DNA of 48,054 nt from Apilactobacillus nanyangensis (GCF_016861915.1 NZ_BOLX01000014.1:1-48054); one strand, 5' to 3'. Counted from the stretch's first letter, positions 18,354 to 29,157 are shown. Program-made: numbers and translations. The notes: generated by a model from the letters alone, not told the origin.

Positions 18354-19166
18354 TTATTTTAAAGCAAAGTTTCTAATGGCGTATGCAACACCGTTTTCTT
18401 TGTTAGTTTTAGTAATCTTATTGGCAATCTTCTTTAATTCATCTGAAGCGTTACCCATTGCAACACCGGTACCTGCGTAGGTAACCATGCTGATGTCGTT
18501 TCCTTGATCACCGATAGCCATTACGTTATCAGCAGTTAATCCTAAACGAGTAGCAAGTTTACTTAATGAAGTACCTTTTGAAGCTTTTTGGTTAACGAAT
18601 TCTAGAAATACTGGTTCGCTTCTAACCATTGTTAAGTGGTCTAAGAAACTTTCCGGAATATTTGGAATAGCTTTATCAATGATATCGGGATCAGCAATTA
18701 GCATTGCCTTAACGATTTCAGTTTCATCAGTGATTTCTTGTGGTTCACGAACGCGGATTGGCATTCTTACAAGGTAACTTTCAGCAACACTGTATGGACT
18801 TAGGTCGCGGTTAGTAGTGTAGATGTAGTCAGTAGTTTCGATTTGGAAGTTAGTGTTTAACTTGTGACTTAATTTTTCTAGTCCAACGAAGTCGTTGTAA
18901 TCTAGATCGAATTTTTCAATGATGTTAGCATCAGCATCTTGCACTTGGGCACCATTGAATGTGATTGCGTATTCATCATTACCTGAAATGTTTAATTTCT
19001 TTAGGTATGGTTTAACACCAGTCAAAGGACGACCAGTACATAGAACAACCTTGATGCCGTTGTTTCTTGCTTCAGTAACTGCATCGATTGTTTCTTGAGC
19101 TAAAATGTTTTCTTCGTTTAAAAGGGTACCATCGATATCAATGGCGATTAATTTGATTTCACTCAT
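18354..19166 (-). CDS. Cof-type HAD-superfamily hydrolase
   Basis: A 270-aa phosphatase of the HAD superfamily, Cof/YidA-type. Motif I is IAIDIDGTLLN (nucleophile Asp10, Asp12), motif II is VVLCTGRP, and motif III/IV is MAIGDQGNDISMV preceded by a conserved Lys (QKASKGTSL). The large C2B cap domain lies between. Related enzymes dephosphorylate sugar phosphates, FMN precursors or PLP. The substrate here is unknown. AAGGAGG lies just before the ATG. It starts 13 bases after the HD-domain gene and is probably its operon partner. Confidence 0.92.
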   Translation of the reverse strand: MSEIKLIAIDIDGTLLNEENILAQETIDAVTEARNNGIKVVLCTGRPLTGVKPYLKKLNISGNDEYAITFNGAQVQDADANIIEKFDLDYNDFVGLEKLSHKLNTNFQIETTDYIYTTNRDLSPYSVAESYLVRMPIRVREPQEITDETEIVKAMLIADPDIIDKAIPNIPESFLDHLTMVRSEPVFLEFVNQKASKGTSLSKLATRLGLTADNVMAIGDQGNDISMVTYAGTGVAMGNASDELKKIANKITKTNKENGVAYAIRNFALK

Positions 19167-19179
19167 GGAGAAATCCTCC

Positions 19180-20526
19180 TTACTTAATTAATTCATCGTT
19201 TTTAATGTGTTTTTGAAACTCTTGATAGACTGGTTCGAATAAGTCGATGTCACTATCTTTAGATAACATTTCCTTAGGGAAGAAGAAGCGTTCGTCACCT
19301 AAGTGTTTACCAGTAACGGCACTAACTAGTTGAGAAATCTTGGATAGTTCAATCATTGTGCCATCGTTTCTTCTAAGTTCAATTTGCGTAGCATGATGTT
19401 TTTTGTTTGGATCATAAGCATCATATGGCAAGTCAAAACTGTTATTAACGGCGGTGTAGTAAGTAGTTTCAAACCCAGCTTCTTGAATCCATTTTTGCAT
19501 GGTTGGAATCAATGATTCAGTTTCATTATTGTATTCTACAGATTTAAGTGGCTTTCTGTTAATAAAACGATCAGCTAAATCAGATAGAATCTTGTCGTCT
19601 GAATCAATCCAGTTAATGAAGTAGGTGTTTAAGACACCATCATCTAGTTTCAAATAGTCATCGATAGTAAAGTCATTCTTGAAGAATGGCATTAACAGAT
19701 GAGGAGTTAGACGGTCATTTTTATCCAATTGACTGGCTAGTTCCTTGGCTCTTTGAAGAAGGTGACTTAGGATAACTTCCATTGAGCGTGATACTGGATG
19801 GAAGTACACTTGCATGTACATTTGTAAACGAGAGATGATGTAATCTTCAACGGCATGCATCCCGTTAATTTCAAAACAGATACCACCTTCGTAAGGTCTC
19901 ATCACACGCAAAATTCTGGTTAGGTCAAAGTTACCGTAGTTGGCACCAGTGTTGTATGCATCCCTCAATAGGTAATCCATTCTATCAGCATCGCATTGAC
20001 TGGAAATCATTTGAACCACTTGTTGGTTTGGATAAGTGTGGTCGATTACACTAGCAACTTCCTTAGGGAAGTTAGGACTAATCTTACTTAGCACTTGGTT
20101 AACTTCAGTTTTTTCAGAAGTGATGATTTCTTGAGTAATTGCTTCGTGGTTGGTACCAAAGATGTGTTCAAAGGTATGTGAGTATGCACCGTGTCCGATG
20201 TCATGGAGCAATGCGGCACAAAGTGCGACTAATCTTTGGGAATCGTCCCACAAACCATCACCGGCAACTTTGCTAGGGTAGTTTCTAAGAAAACCGTCAC
20301 AGATGCGACGAGTAATTTCGTACACTCCTAAACTGTGAGTAAATCTTGAATGTTCTGCACCATGGAATGTGTATGAAGCAGGACCTAATTGTTTAATTCG
20401 TCTTAATCGTTGAAATTCTTTAGTATTAATCAAATCTAAAATGACTTGGTGTTGTACGTAAATGTAGTTAAGAACCGGATCTCGAAAAACCTTTTCTCGA
20501 GGTAGTAGTTTTTCTTGGTATTCCAA
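19180..20526 (-). CDS. HD domain-containing phosphohydrolase (YwfO-like)
   Basis: A 448-aa HD-domain metal-dependent hydrolase related to B. subtilis YwfO and the dGTPase group. Visible are the substrate-side motif HSRFTHSLGVYE, the HD pair in ALLHDIGHGAYSHTFEHIF, and CDADRMDYLLRDAYNTG. dNTP triphosphohydrolase activity is plausible from the family but not shown by sequence. The start is TTG with AAGGAGG 7-8 bases upstream on the minus strand. An extended -10 (TGTTATAAT on the minus strand near 20569-20577) lies in the divergent gap with the DUF1934 gene. Confidence 0.88.
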   Translation of the reverse strand: MEYQEKLLPREKVFRDPVLNYIYVQHQVILDLINTKEFQRLRRIKQLGPASYTFHGAEHSRFTHSLGVYEITRRICDGFLRNYPSKVAGDGLWDDSQRLVALCAALLHDIGHGAYSHTFEHIFGTNHEAITQEIITSEKTEVNQVLSKISPNFPKEVASVIDHTYPNQQVVQMISSQCDADRMDYLLRDAYNTGANYGNFDLTRILRVMRPYEGGICFEINGMHAVEDYIISRLQMYMQVYFHPVSRSMEVILSHLLQRAKELASQLDKNDRLTPHLLMPFFKNDFTIDDYLKLDDGVLNTYFINWIDSDDKILSDLADRFINRKPLKSVEYNNETESLIPTMQKWIQEAGFETTYYTAVNNSFDLPYDAYDPNKKHHATQIELRRNDGTMIELSKISQLVSAVTGKHLGDERFFFPKEMLSKDSDIDLFEPVYQEFQKHIKNDELIK

Positions 20527-20686
20527 ATTCTTACCTCCTTACTATCTATATATAAGTTATTTATGCTTATTATAACAAAGTTTTAAATGAAATAATTAAT
20601 TTTCCGACCAATAATTAATGCATTTATGTAGATGTCCGTATATAATATTAGTTTGTGATATATGAAATGAGGGAAGGTGAGTCAGT

Positions 20687-21130
20687 GTGATGGATAAAAA
20701 TGAAAATGCTCAAAAGGTTGTTGTGAACTTAAAGACAACTATTTTCCAAGATGCAGAGCGCGAAGACTTTATATTTGAAGAAGTGGGTAGCCTGGTTCAA
20801 ATGAACAACGGACTATACCTTCGCTTCACCGAACATCAAGATAATCAAGCGGTAGCAAACGTTACTTTGAAAATTACCGATGAACATGTTCAATTAACAC
20901 GCCAAGCCAATGGTGGACATCACTCTAGAATGATTTTTGATGAAAACAAAGATCACGACACAATTTACCAAACTGAGTATGGACCAATAAAAATTTTGGT
21001 CAAAACAAAAGAGTTAAACTACAATTATAATGAAGATATAATGAATGGTAAGCTCGGGATTGACTATGAATTACATTCTGGCGGAATGATTGTAGGAGAA
21101 TACAATCTTACATTGCAATTTTCTGCTTAA
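20687..21130 (+). CDS. DUF1934 domain-containing protein (YwiB-like)
   Basis: A 147-aa protein with a predicted beta-barrel, lipocalin-like fold (DUF1934, YwiB). Alternating strands such as YLRFTEH, VTLKITDEHVQLTRQ and GKLGIDYEL carry the family pattern. Function unknown. Adjacent GTG (20687) and ATG (20690) codons could both start translation. The AAGGTGA site at 20674-20680 fits the GTG slightly better. It precedes rpoE, an order I associate with other lactobacilli. Confidence 0.8.
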   Translation: MMDKNENAQKVVVNLKTTIFQDAEREDFIFEEVGSLVQMNNGLYLRFTEHQDNQAVANVTLKITDEHVQLTRQANGGHHSRMIFDENKDHDTIYQTEYGPIKILVKTKELNYNYNEDIMNGKLGIDYELHSGGMIVGEYNLTLQFSA

Positions 21131-21173
21131 AAAGGTATGATATTAATAGTATTTTGAAAGGACGTGCACCGAT

Positions 21174-21755
21174 TTGAAATTACAAGCCTTAGAAGGTAAA
21201 GACAAAAAAGAATTATCAATGGTCGAAGTTGCTCACGCAATTCTTTCTGAACGTGGGGAAGTAATGGCCTTTGCTGATATCGCCAACGAAATCCAAAAAT
21301 ATTTGGGTGATTCTGATGAAGAAATTCGTAAACGATTGGTACAGTTCTACACAGATATGAACGTTGATGGTAGTTTTATTTCTTTAGGTGATAATCTTTG
21401 GGGACTAAGAACTTGGTATCCATATGATTCAATCGATGAAGCTACAGTTCATCCTGAAGACGAAGATATCGATCGTCCTAGAAAGAAAAAGCGTCGTAAG
21501 GTTAACGCATTCTTAGCTGATGCTTCTGACGATGATGACGTTATCGATTACGATGATGATGATCCAGAAGACCAAGACGACGAATTTGAAGATGCCGATG
21601 AAGGTGTCGACGAAACCGACAAGTATCACAAAGATTTAGATGAAATTGACGAAGAGAACGATGTCGAAGACGATAACATCCCTGATGGTATCGAAGGCGA
21701 ATTGTCAGAATTACATGATGATGACGATGACATCGACGATGATTCTAAAGATTAA
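21174..21755 (+). CDS. rpoE: DNA-directed RNA polymerase delta subunit
   Basis: A 193-aa protein. The N-terminal HARE-HTH domain (about 14-81) includes SMVEVAHAILSERGEVM and FYTDMNVDGSFISLGDNLWGLRTWYP. From about residue 95 the chain becomes almost entirely Asp/Glu with a short basic patch (RPRKKKRRK), the disordered acidic tail typical of delta. Delta increases RNA polymerase recycling and promoter selectivity, and works with HelD, also encoded here. The start is TTG at 21174 with AAGGA upstream. It precedes pyrG, the standard Bacillota order. Confidence 0.95.
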   Translation: MKLQALEGKDKKELSMVEVAHAILSERGEVMAFADIANEIQKYLGDSDEEIRKRLVQFYTDMNVDGSFISLGDNLWGLRTWYPYDSIDEATVHPEDEDIDRPRKKKRRKVNAFLADASDDDDVIDYDDDDPEDQDDEFEDADEGVDETDKYHKDLDEIDEENDVEDDNIPDGIEGELSELHDDDDDIDDDSKD

Positions 21756-21783
21756 TTTTTCCTAGAAATAATAATTATATTTC

Positions 21784-21812
21784 TTGACTATAAACCTAGA
21801 ACAATGTAATAT
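21784..21812 (+). promoter_or_regulatory. pyrG promoter
   Basis: TTGACT (21784-21789), 17 bp, TAATAT (21807-21812). Seven bases later the sequence is GGGCTCC (21820), the expected start of a pyrG transcript. Confidence 0.75.
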
Positions 21813-21819
21813 TATTTTT

Positions 21820-23560
<1,741 letters not shown>

Positions 23561-23570
23561 TATGTTTTAA

Positions 23571-23601
23571 AAAAAAGGCCAGGATATTTCCGGCCTTTTT
23601 T
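23571..23601 (+). terminator. Terminator after pyrG
   Basis: AAAAAAGGCC and GGCCTTTTT arms with an inner GGA/TCC pairing, then a T tract. Confidence 0.8.
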
Positions 23602-23678
23602 ATTGTTTTTATTAAATGTATGTTTAATTTGTATGAAACTATTGTATTTTTAATATTTATTATTTAATATTGTTATTG

Positions 23679-23696
23679 TTCACTATTATTAGTGAA
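23679..23696. repeat. Perfect 7-bp palindrome upstream of murA
   Basis: TTCACTA, a 4-base TTAT loop and TAGTGAA, ending about 10 bases before the GCGAGG ribosome site of murA. It is not followed by a T run, so it is not a terminator. It could be an operator or a leader hairpin. Confidence 0.4.
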
Positions 23697-23719
23697 ACTG
23701 TAAGCGAGGAATTTAAACA

Positions 23720-24994
23720 ATGAATAAAATGATAATAAAGGGTGGCCATCGTCTATCTGGTAACGTGACCATTGGTGGAGCTAAAAATAGTACAGTTGCA
23801 TTAATCCCAGCTGCTATTCTAGCCGACACACCGGTGCAATTCGATATGGTGCCAAACATCTTGGATGTTCATAATCTAATGGTGATTTTGGAATCAATGA
23901 ATGTCTCATCAGATTTTGCCGATGGAATATTAAACGTCGACCCAACAACAATAAATGAAAGTGCTTTACCAAGTAAGGCAATTAAAAGTTTAAGAGCATC
24001 ATACTACTTCATGGGTGCATTATTAGGACGCTTTGGTCGTGCTAAGATTACTTTCCCTGGTGGAGATAACATCGGTCCTAGACCAATCGATCAACACATT
24101 AAGGCTTTTGAAGCAATGGGTGCAAAGGTTGAAAATGATGGTGACGAAATCATCATTACAACTGATGAAGATGGTTTACATGGCGCACAAATCTTCTTAG
24201 ATGTTGTGTCTGTGGGGGCAACCATCAACGCCATTTTAGCTGCTGTAAAAGCAAAGGGTTTAACTGTCATCAGAAATGCTGCCAAGGAACCTGAAATTAT
24301 TGATGTTGTTACATTCTTAAATAACATGGGTGCAAAGGTTAGAGGTGCTGGTACAGATGTTATTAGAATCGAAGGGGTAGACTCACTTCGTGCCAAGAAT
24401 ACTCACATCATTATTCCTGATCGAATTGAAGCTGGAACATACTTATCCATGGCTGCGGCATATGGTGACGGTGTGAAGATTCAAAACGTGATTCCTGAAC
24501 ATTTAGAATCATTTATCGCAAAGCTTCAAGAAATGGGCATCAATTTGGAAATCAATGAAGATAGCATTTATGTTCCAAAGACTGAAGAACTAAAGAATAT
24601 CGAAATTAAGACAATGCCATATCCAGGTTTTGCCACTGATTTACAACAACCAATCACACCACTACTACTAATGGCTGCTGGTGATAGTACTATCATTGAT
24701 ACTATTTATCCAAAGAGAACTAAGCATATCTCTGAACTAAAGAAGATGGGTGCCAAGATTAGATATGACGAAGGTAACGGTACAATTATCGTTAGTCATA
24801 CTGATGGACTTGTTGGTTCAAAAATTGAAGCAGGAGAAATCCGTGCCGGAGCATCAGAAATGATTGCTGGTTTAATGGCTCAAGGAACTACTGTGATTGA
24901 CAATGCTGATAACATTTTACGTGGTTATGATAACATTATTGATAAGCTAACTAATCTAAACGCTGTCGTTGAATTAGTTAATGATGAAAGTTAA
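23720..24994 (+). CDS. murA: UDP-N-acetylglucosamine 1-carboxyvinyltransferase (Asp in place of catalytic Cys)
   Basis: A 424-aa EPSP-synthase-fold enzyme for the first committed step of peptidoglycan synthesis, the transfer of enolpyruvate from PEP to UDP-GlcNAc. [13 protein letters not shown] near the N-terminus carries the conserved Lys-Asn pair. The active-site loop reads [15 protein letters not shown], with Asp116 (codon GAT at 24065-24067) where most MurA enzymes have the fosfomycin-targeted Cys115. Asp is known at this position in mycobacterial, chlamydial and Borrelia MurA. Bacillota often have two murA copies. This is probably the MurA2/MurZ type, and a second copy may lie elsewhere. 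Single-gene unit. Confidence 0.93.
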   Translation: MNKMIIKGGHRLSGNVTIGGAKNSTVALIPAAILADTPVQFDMVPNILDVHNLMVILESMNVSSDFADGILNVDPTTINESALPSKAIKSLRASYYFMGALLGRFGRAKITFPGGDNIGPRPIDQHIKAFEAMGAKVENDGDEIIITTDEDGLHGAQIFLDVVSVGATINAILAAVKAKGLTVIRNAAKEPEIIDVVTFLNNMGAKVRGAGTDVIRIEGVDSLRAKNTHIIIPDRIEAGTYLSMAAAYGDGVKIQNVIPEHLESFIAKLQEMGINLEINEDSIYVPKTEELKNIEIKTMPYPGFATDLQQPITPLLLMAAGDSTIIDTIYPKRTKHISELKKMGAKIRYDEGNGTIIVSHTDGLVGSKIEAGEIRAGASEMIAGLMAQGTTVIDNADNILRGYDNIIDKLTNLNAVVELVNDES

Positions 24995-25096
24995 TTTTCG
25001 TGTTGAATTAACTTCTATTTAGTGTTACTATAATCAAGTCGACTAAACGATAATCTCTGAATCAACATATGATGCAGGGCAAAGGAGCGATTTATA

Positions 25097-25342
25097 ATGA
25101 AACAAGGAATTCATCCAGAATACCGCCAAGTGGTATTCCAAGATACAAGTACTGGTTTTAAATTCATGGCTGGTTCAACTATGAACTCAGCTGAAACTAT
25201 CACTATGGATGATGGTAATGAATACCCATTAGTACGTCTTGAAATTTCTTCAGATTCTCATCCATTCTACACTGGCCGTGAAAAGTTCACTCAAGCCGAT
25301 GGTGCTGTGGATCGTTTCAACAAGAAATACGGTTTCAAGTAA
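25097..25342 (+). CDS. rpmE2: 50S ribosomal protein L31 type B
   Basis: An 81-aa protein. [39 protein letters not shown]-like residues and the C-terminal [11 protein letters not shown] are those of type B L31. It has no cysteine, so it is the zinc-independent form that replaces the zinc-binding type A under zinc limitation in bacteria with both. In lactobacilli it is usually the main L31. AAAGGAG precedes the ATG. Its terminator is shared with the convergent phosphatase gene. Confidence 0.95.
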   Translation: MKQGIHPEYRQVVFQDTSTGFKFMAGSTMNSAETITMDDGNEYPLVRLEISSDSHPFYTGREKFTQADGAVDRFNKKYGFK

Positions 25343-25344
25343 AG

Positions 25345-25384
25345 ATAAAAAAAGACATATCCGTTTCGGATATGTCTTTTTTTT
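25345..25384. terminator. Bidirectional terminator between rpmE2 and the LMW phosphatase gene
   Basis: An AGACATATCCG/CGGATATGTCT stem with a TTT loop, flanked by long A and T runs. The stop codon of the minus-strand gene overlaps the end of the T run. Confidence 0.88.
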
Positions 25385-25844
25385 ACATATTTAATACGTA
25401 GTCAATCCATTTTGGCATTGCTTCTTTAATTTGATCAAAGGTTAAATCAAAATTACCGGTATACCAAGGATCTGCGATTTCTTTACCTTGCATTCCATCA
25501 ATAACATCTAAGCAAAGATGAATCTTGTGAGCTTGGTCTTTAGGTGCCCAGTGAAGAAGGTTGTTAATGTTTTCGAAGTCCATTCCAATGATTAAATCGT
25601 ATTTTTGGAAGTCCGATGATTCGATTTGTCTAGAGTGTTGACCAGCATAACTGATTTGTTTTTGATCTAACAACTTACGAACTTCTGGGTGTGGCGGATT
25701 GCCAATTTCTTCGGTACTTGTTGCAGCAGAGTCTACTGCGATTTGATTTTCTAGTCCACGTTCTTTAATGATTTTACTAAAAATAGCCTGAGCCATTGCA
25801 GAACGACAAACGTTTCCATGGCACACAAATAAGACTTTTTTCAA
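25383..25844 (-). CDS. Low-molecular-weight protein tyrosine phosphatase
   Basis: A 153-aa phosphatase. The P-loop CX5R is at the N-terminus (VCHGNVCRS) and the general-acid Asp is in ADPWYTG near the C-terminus. Length and motif order match the LMW-PTP family (YwlE, YfkJ, Wzb). It could act on phosphotyrosine or phosphoarginine. The P-loop reads CHGNVCRS. I would not decide the substrate. I chose the TTG at 25844 (MKKVLFVCHG) because GGGGA lies 9 bases upstream. A GTG three codons earlier (25853) almost touches that ribosome site. Single-gene unit with an extended -10 near 25881-25889 on the minus strand. Confidence 0.9.
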   Translation of the reverse strand: MKKVLFVCHGNVCRSAMAQAIFSKIIKERGLENQIAVDSAATSTEEIGNPPHPEVRKLLDQKQISYAGQHSRQIESSDFQKYDLIIGMDFENINNLLHWAPKDQAHKIHLCLDVIDGMQGKEIADPWYTGNFDLTFDQIKEAMPKWIDYVLNM

Positions 25845-25914
25845 AGTAGTCACGTCCCCATTAATTATTATCCAATAAACATATTAACAGTGTTTTGACA
25901 ATTAGTTAATAGTT

Positions 25915-25954
25915 TTTATAAGACCTCATTAAAAACAAAGTTTTGTCTCATAAA
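25915..25954. repeat. Interrupted inverted repeat upstream of murF
   Basis: TTTAT, AGAC and AAAAC on the left pair with GTTTT, GTCT and ATAAA on the right, around an AAA loop and one 7-base bulge. There is no T run. It lies upstream of the murF -10 (25996-26001), so it is probably not in the murF mRNA. Role unknown. Confidence 0.35.
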
Positions 25955-25992
25955 GGATTGGAAAATCAGGTTTAAAATAATTTCTCGTTTCA

Positions 25993-26001
25993 TGTTATAA
26001 T
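25993..26001 (+). promoter_or_regulatory. murF promoter, extended -10
   Basis: TGTTATAAT fits the extended -10 pattern 45 bases before the murF ATG. No clear -35 at the usual distance. Confidence 0.55.
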
Positions 26002-26045
26002 ATGTGTAACAATTATCGAACTGATGAAATGGAGATTTATTAGAT

Positions 26046-27416
26046 ATGAAAATGTCACTTACAGAAGTTGCTCGTGCAGTTTCTGCGCAAAACGATATTA
26101 GCGAATATGAAGATATTGATATTACTAGTGTTGCTTTTGATAGCAGGGAACTAACAAACGGGGCACTATTTGTGCCACTTGTGAGTCAAAACGATGGTCA
26201 CGACTACATTCAAAGTGCAATTGATAATGGTGCCGTTGCAACTTTCTGGCAAAAAGACCACGAAAATGCTCCAACAGATTTTCCAATTATCGTTGTTGAT
26301 AATACTTTAGAAGCACTACAAAGATTAAGCCAATACTACTTGGCAAAGATTAATCCTAAGGTAGTCGCAATTACTGGAAGTAATGGAAAAACTACTACTA
26401 AGGATATGGTTGCTTCAGTATTATCAACTCAATTCAATGTTACTAAGACCCATGCCAACTTCAACAATGAAATTGGTGTTCCAATGACTATTTTAGATAT
26501 GGAACCAAACACCGAAGTATTGGTTGTTGAAATGGGAATGGATCGTCCAGGTCAACTAGACTTCCTAAGTCATTTGGTTGAACCAGACATTGCTGCCATC
26601 ACAATGATTGGTGAAGCACATATTGAATTCTTTGGCACTCGTGACAAGATTGCCGATGCCAAGATGGAAATTGTTAACGGGCTAAAAGAAGATGGTATTT
26701 TTGTCTACAATGGTGACGAACCATTGCTAACTAGTCGAAGCGAAAACTTGCCATTTAAACGTACGTTTGGATTGGCTGAAGATGATGATTTTTATGCTTA
26801 CGATATTGCTGGAACAGAAGTGCAAACTACATTCAAGGTTAATAAGTATCCAGATGTTGAATTCAAGATTCCAATGATTGGTAAATACAACGTTAACAAC
26901 GCATTGGTTGCTATCACCATCGGTGACTTATACAGGATCAGAGAAGAAAACATCCAAAAAGCATTATTAAATGTTAATTTGACTAATAACCGTACTGAAT
27001 GGATTGAAGGAAGTAAACACGAAATGATCCTTTCAGACGTTTATAATTCAAATCCTACTGCTGTTAAAGAAGTAGTGAACGCATTTACTCGTGAAAAAAT
27101 TGATGGCCGTAAAATTGCCGTTTTAGGTGATATGTTGGAGCTAGGTGATCAATCAATCGAATTACACGAGTCATTAGCCGAAGTATTGGATCCAAATGAA
27201 GTACAAAGCGTTTACTTAATTGGTCCAGATATGAAGTACTTGTACGACAAGTTAAGTTCAGTTTATCCATCAGAAAATCTTTTCTACTTTAAGGCAGACC
27301 AATTGGATGATTTATATGACCAATTAAATGCTGAAATTTATGAAGGTGACCAAGTACTATTAAAAGCTAGTCACGGAATTCATTTAGAAAAACTATTAGA
27401 TAAACTAACAAATTAA
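26046..27416 (+). CDS. murF: UDP-N-acetylmuramoyl-tripeptide--D-alanyl-D-alanine ligase
   Basis: A 456-aa Mur ligase that adds D-Ala-D-Ala (or D-Ala-D-Lac in many lactobacilli) to the UDP-MurNAc tripeptide. The N-terminal substrate domain contains TSVAFDSREL. The ATP loop is ITGSNGKTTTKD at about 109-120. THANFNNEIGVP and the C-terminal SDVYNSNPTAVKEVV are family-specific. Start at 26046 with GGAG 11 bases upstream. An in-frame ATG at 26052 is possible. cshA follows after a 168-base gap, as in many lactobacilli. Wall synthesis continues with alr downstream. Confidence 0.96.
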   Translation: MKMSLTEVARAVSAQNDISEYEDIDITSVAFDSRELTNGALFVPLVSQNDGHDYIQSAIDNGAVATFWQKDHENAPTDFPIIVVDNTLEALQRLSQYYLAKINPKVVAITGSNGKTTTKDMVASVLSTQFNVTKTHANFNNEIGVPMTILDMEPNTEVLVVEMGMDRPGQLDFLSHLVEPDIAAITMIGEAHIEFFGTRDKIADAKMEIVNGLKEDGIFVYNGDEPLLTSRSENLPFKRTFGLAEDDDFYAYDIAGTEVQTTFKVNKYPDVEFKIPMIGKYNVNNALVAITIGDLYRIREENIQKALLNVNLTNNRTEWIEGSKHEMILSDVYNSNPTAVKEVVNAFTREKIDGRKIAVLGDMLELGDQSIELHESLAEVLDPNEVQSVYLIGPDMKYLYDKLSSVYPSENLFYFKADQLDDLYDQLNAEIYEGDQVLLKASHGIHLEKLLDKLTN

Positions 27417-27492
27417 TATAGGTAATTCATTTGCTAATTTGACCCAAAAGGGTTATATTAGTCTAGTTACATTTTTTAGAACACGGAATTTT

Positions 27493-27570
27493 TATAATCA
27501 AGTGATTAGCGCATTAACGGGAACGGACTCTTCCTTAGCTAATGACGGTATTATATTGAATGTTTCGTTT
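27493..27570 (+). promoter_or_regulatory. Likely cshA promoter and 5' leader
   Basis: TATAAT at 27493-27498 is the best -10 in the murF-cshA gap. Downstream, ATTAGC (27505-27510) can pair with GCTAAT near 27538, enclosing GGGAA/TTCC, so the mRNA would have a structured leader of about 75 nt. The -35 is weak. This is inference only. Confidence 0.35.
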
Positions 27571-27584
27571 AGGAGGAAACATAT

Positions 27585-29111
27585 TTGAAGTTTAGAGAAT
27601 TAGGTCTTTCAGAAGACCTATTAAAAGCGATTGAAGACAAGGGTTTTAAGGAAGCCACTCCAATCCAAGCAGAAACAATTCCTTTATCACTACAAGGTAA
27701 GGATGTTTTAGGACAAGCACAAACAGGTACAGGTAAGACAGCTGCTTTTGCTCTTCCTATTATTGAACACGTTGATTTAGATAATCCAAACGTGCAAGCA
27801 TTAGTTATTTCACCAACTCGTGAATTAGCTATTCAAACACAAGGCGAAATTAGTCGTTTTGGAAAAGAAAAGGGCGTTAAGGCTGTATCAGTTTTTGGTG
27901 GTTCTGACATCAGAAGACAAATCCAAAGCTTAAAGCGTAAACCACAAGTTGTTGTGGGTACTCCTGGACGTTTATTGGATCATATCAACAGACGTACATT
28001 AAAATTAGACCATGTTAAGACATTGGTTCTAGATGAAGCCGATGACATGTTGGACATGGGATTCCTAGATGATATTGAAAGTATCGTAAAACAAGTTCCA
28101 GAAGAAAGACAAACATTGTTATTCTCTGCAACTATGCCACCACAAATCAAACGTGTTGGTGTTCAATTCATGAAGGACCCTCAACAAGTTACTATTAAGG
28201 CTAAAGAATTAACTACTGATTTAGTTGATCAATACTACATCAGAGTAAAACAATTTGAAAAGTTTGATATCATGACTAGATTTTTTGATATCCAAGCACC
28301 TAAGGTAACTATTGTATTCTGTCGTACTAAGCGTCGTGTTGACGAAGTTTCTAAGGGACTTCTACTACGTGGATACCGTGCAGCAGGAATTCATGGTGAC
28401 CTAACTCAAAACCGTCGTTCACAAATCATGAAGGACTTCAAGCATGACAAGGTTGACGTTTTAGTTGCAACCGACGTTGCTGCTAGAGGTATTGATATCT
28501 CAAGTGTTACTCACGTATACAACTACGATATCCCTCAAGATTCAGAAAGTTACGTTCACAGAATTGGTCGTACCGGTCGTGCCGGACGCCATGGTGTTTC
28601 AATGACTTTTGTTGAACCAAACGAAACTAGTTACTTAAGAGATATTGAAAAGCTAACTAAGGTTAGAATGTTACCTCTTAAGCCACCTTCAGCTGATGAA
28701 GCATTGAAGGGTCAACTAGAAGTAGCTACTAAGGAAATTGGTTCATTAATCGAAAAGACTAAGATGGAACCATTCTCAGAAGCTTCTGACGAATTGTTAG
28801 AAAAATACGATGCTAAAGAATTAGTATCAGTGCTATTAAGCAAGATGACTAGAAACCAAGTTAAGGTTCACATTACTGCTGAAAAGCCACTTCCTAACAA
28901 GAACAAGCGCGGTCATGGTGGTGGATATCACCGTGGTGGTGGTAACCGTCGTGGCGGATTCAAACGTGGTGGTAACAGAAATGGTGGCGGAAACCGTCGT
29001 CGTTACAATGGTAATGGCGGTGGCAACCATCGTGATGATCACAAGAAGGGTAACCGTTCATCAAACCACAAACGTCCAAACAAGTCATTTACAATTAAAA
29101 ACAAAGATTAA
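27585..29111 (+). CDS. cshA: DEAD-box ATP-dependent RNA helicase CshA
   Basis: A 508-aa DEAD-box helicase. In order: a Q motif near the N-terminus (FKEATPIQAETIP), Walker A AQTGTGKT, PTRELA, VLDEADDMLDMGF, SAT, and the C-terminal HRIGRTGRAGR. From about residue 440 to the end the chain is a Gly/Arg/Asn-rich basic tail, typical of CshA RNA-binding extensions. CshA works in the RNA degradosome, ribosome assembly and cold adaptation. TTG start with AGGAGG 8 bases upstream. Ends in a strong terminator. Confidence 0.95.
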   Translation: MKFRELGLSEDLLKAIEDKGFKEATPIQAETIPLSLQGKDVLGQAQTGTGKTAAFALPIIEHVDLDNPNVQALVISPTRELAIQTQGEISRFGKEKGVKAVSVFGGSDIRRQIQSLKRKPQVVVGTPGRLLDHINRRTLKLDHVKTLVLDEADDMLDMGFLDDIESIVKQVPEERQTLLFSATMPPQIKRVGVQFMKDPQQVTIKAKELTTDLVDQYYIRVKQFEKFDIMTRFFDIQAPKVTIVFCRTKRRVDEVSKGLLLRGYRAAGIHGDLTQNRRSQIMKDFKHDKVDVLVATDVAARGIDISSVTHVYNYDIPQDSESYVHRIGRTGRAGRHGVSMTFVEPNETSYLRDIEKLTKVRMLPLKPPSADEALKGQLEVATKEIGSLIEKTKMEPFSEASDELLEKYDAKELVSVLLSKMTRNQVKVHITAEKPLPNKNKRGHGGGYHRGGGNRRGGFKRGGNRNGGGNRRRYNGNGGGNHRDDHKKGNRSSNHKRPNKSFTIKNKD

Positions 29112-29115
29112 TAAT

Positions 29116-29157
29116 AAAAAAGCTGTTGATATGAAAATTTGTCAATAGCTTTTTTTT
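29116..29157 (+). terminator. Terminator after cshA
   Basis: AAAAAAGCTGTTGA pairs with TCAATAGCTTTTTT (one G-U) around a 12-nt loop, then a T run. Confidence 0.8.

Noticed and set aside
28914-29060. Possible repeat array or CRISPR-like pattern
   Set aside because: The repeats are GGT/CGT codons of the RGG-like CshA tail. No regular spacer-repeat structure exists anywhere in the window.
28836-29148. Val/Thr-rich open frames on both strands over the cshA tail
   Set aside because: They are shadows of the Gly/Arg-rich repeat-like 3' end of cshA. They have no ribosome site of their own and low-complexity composition.
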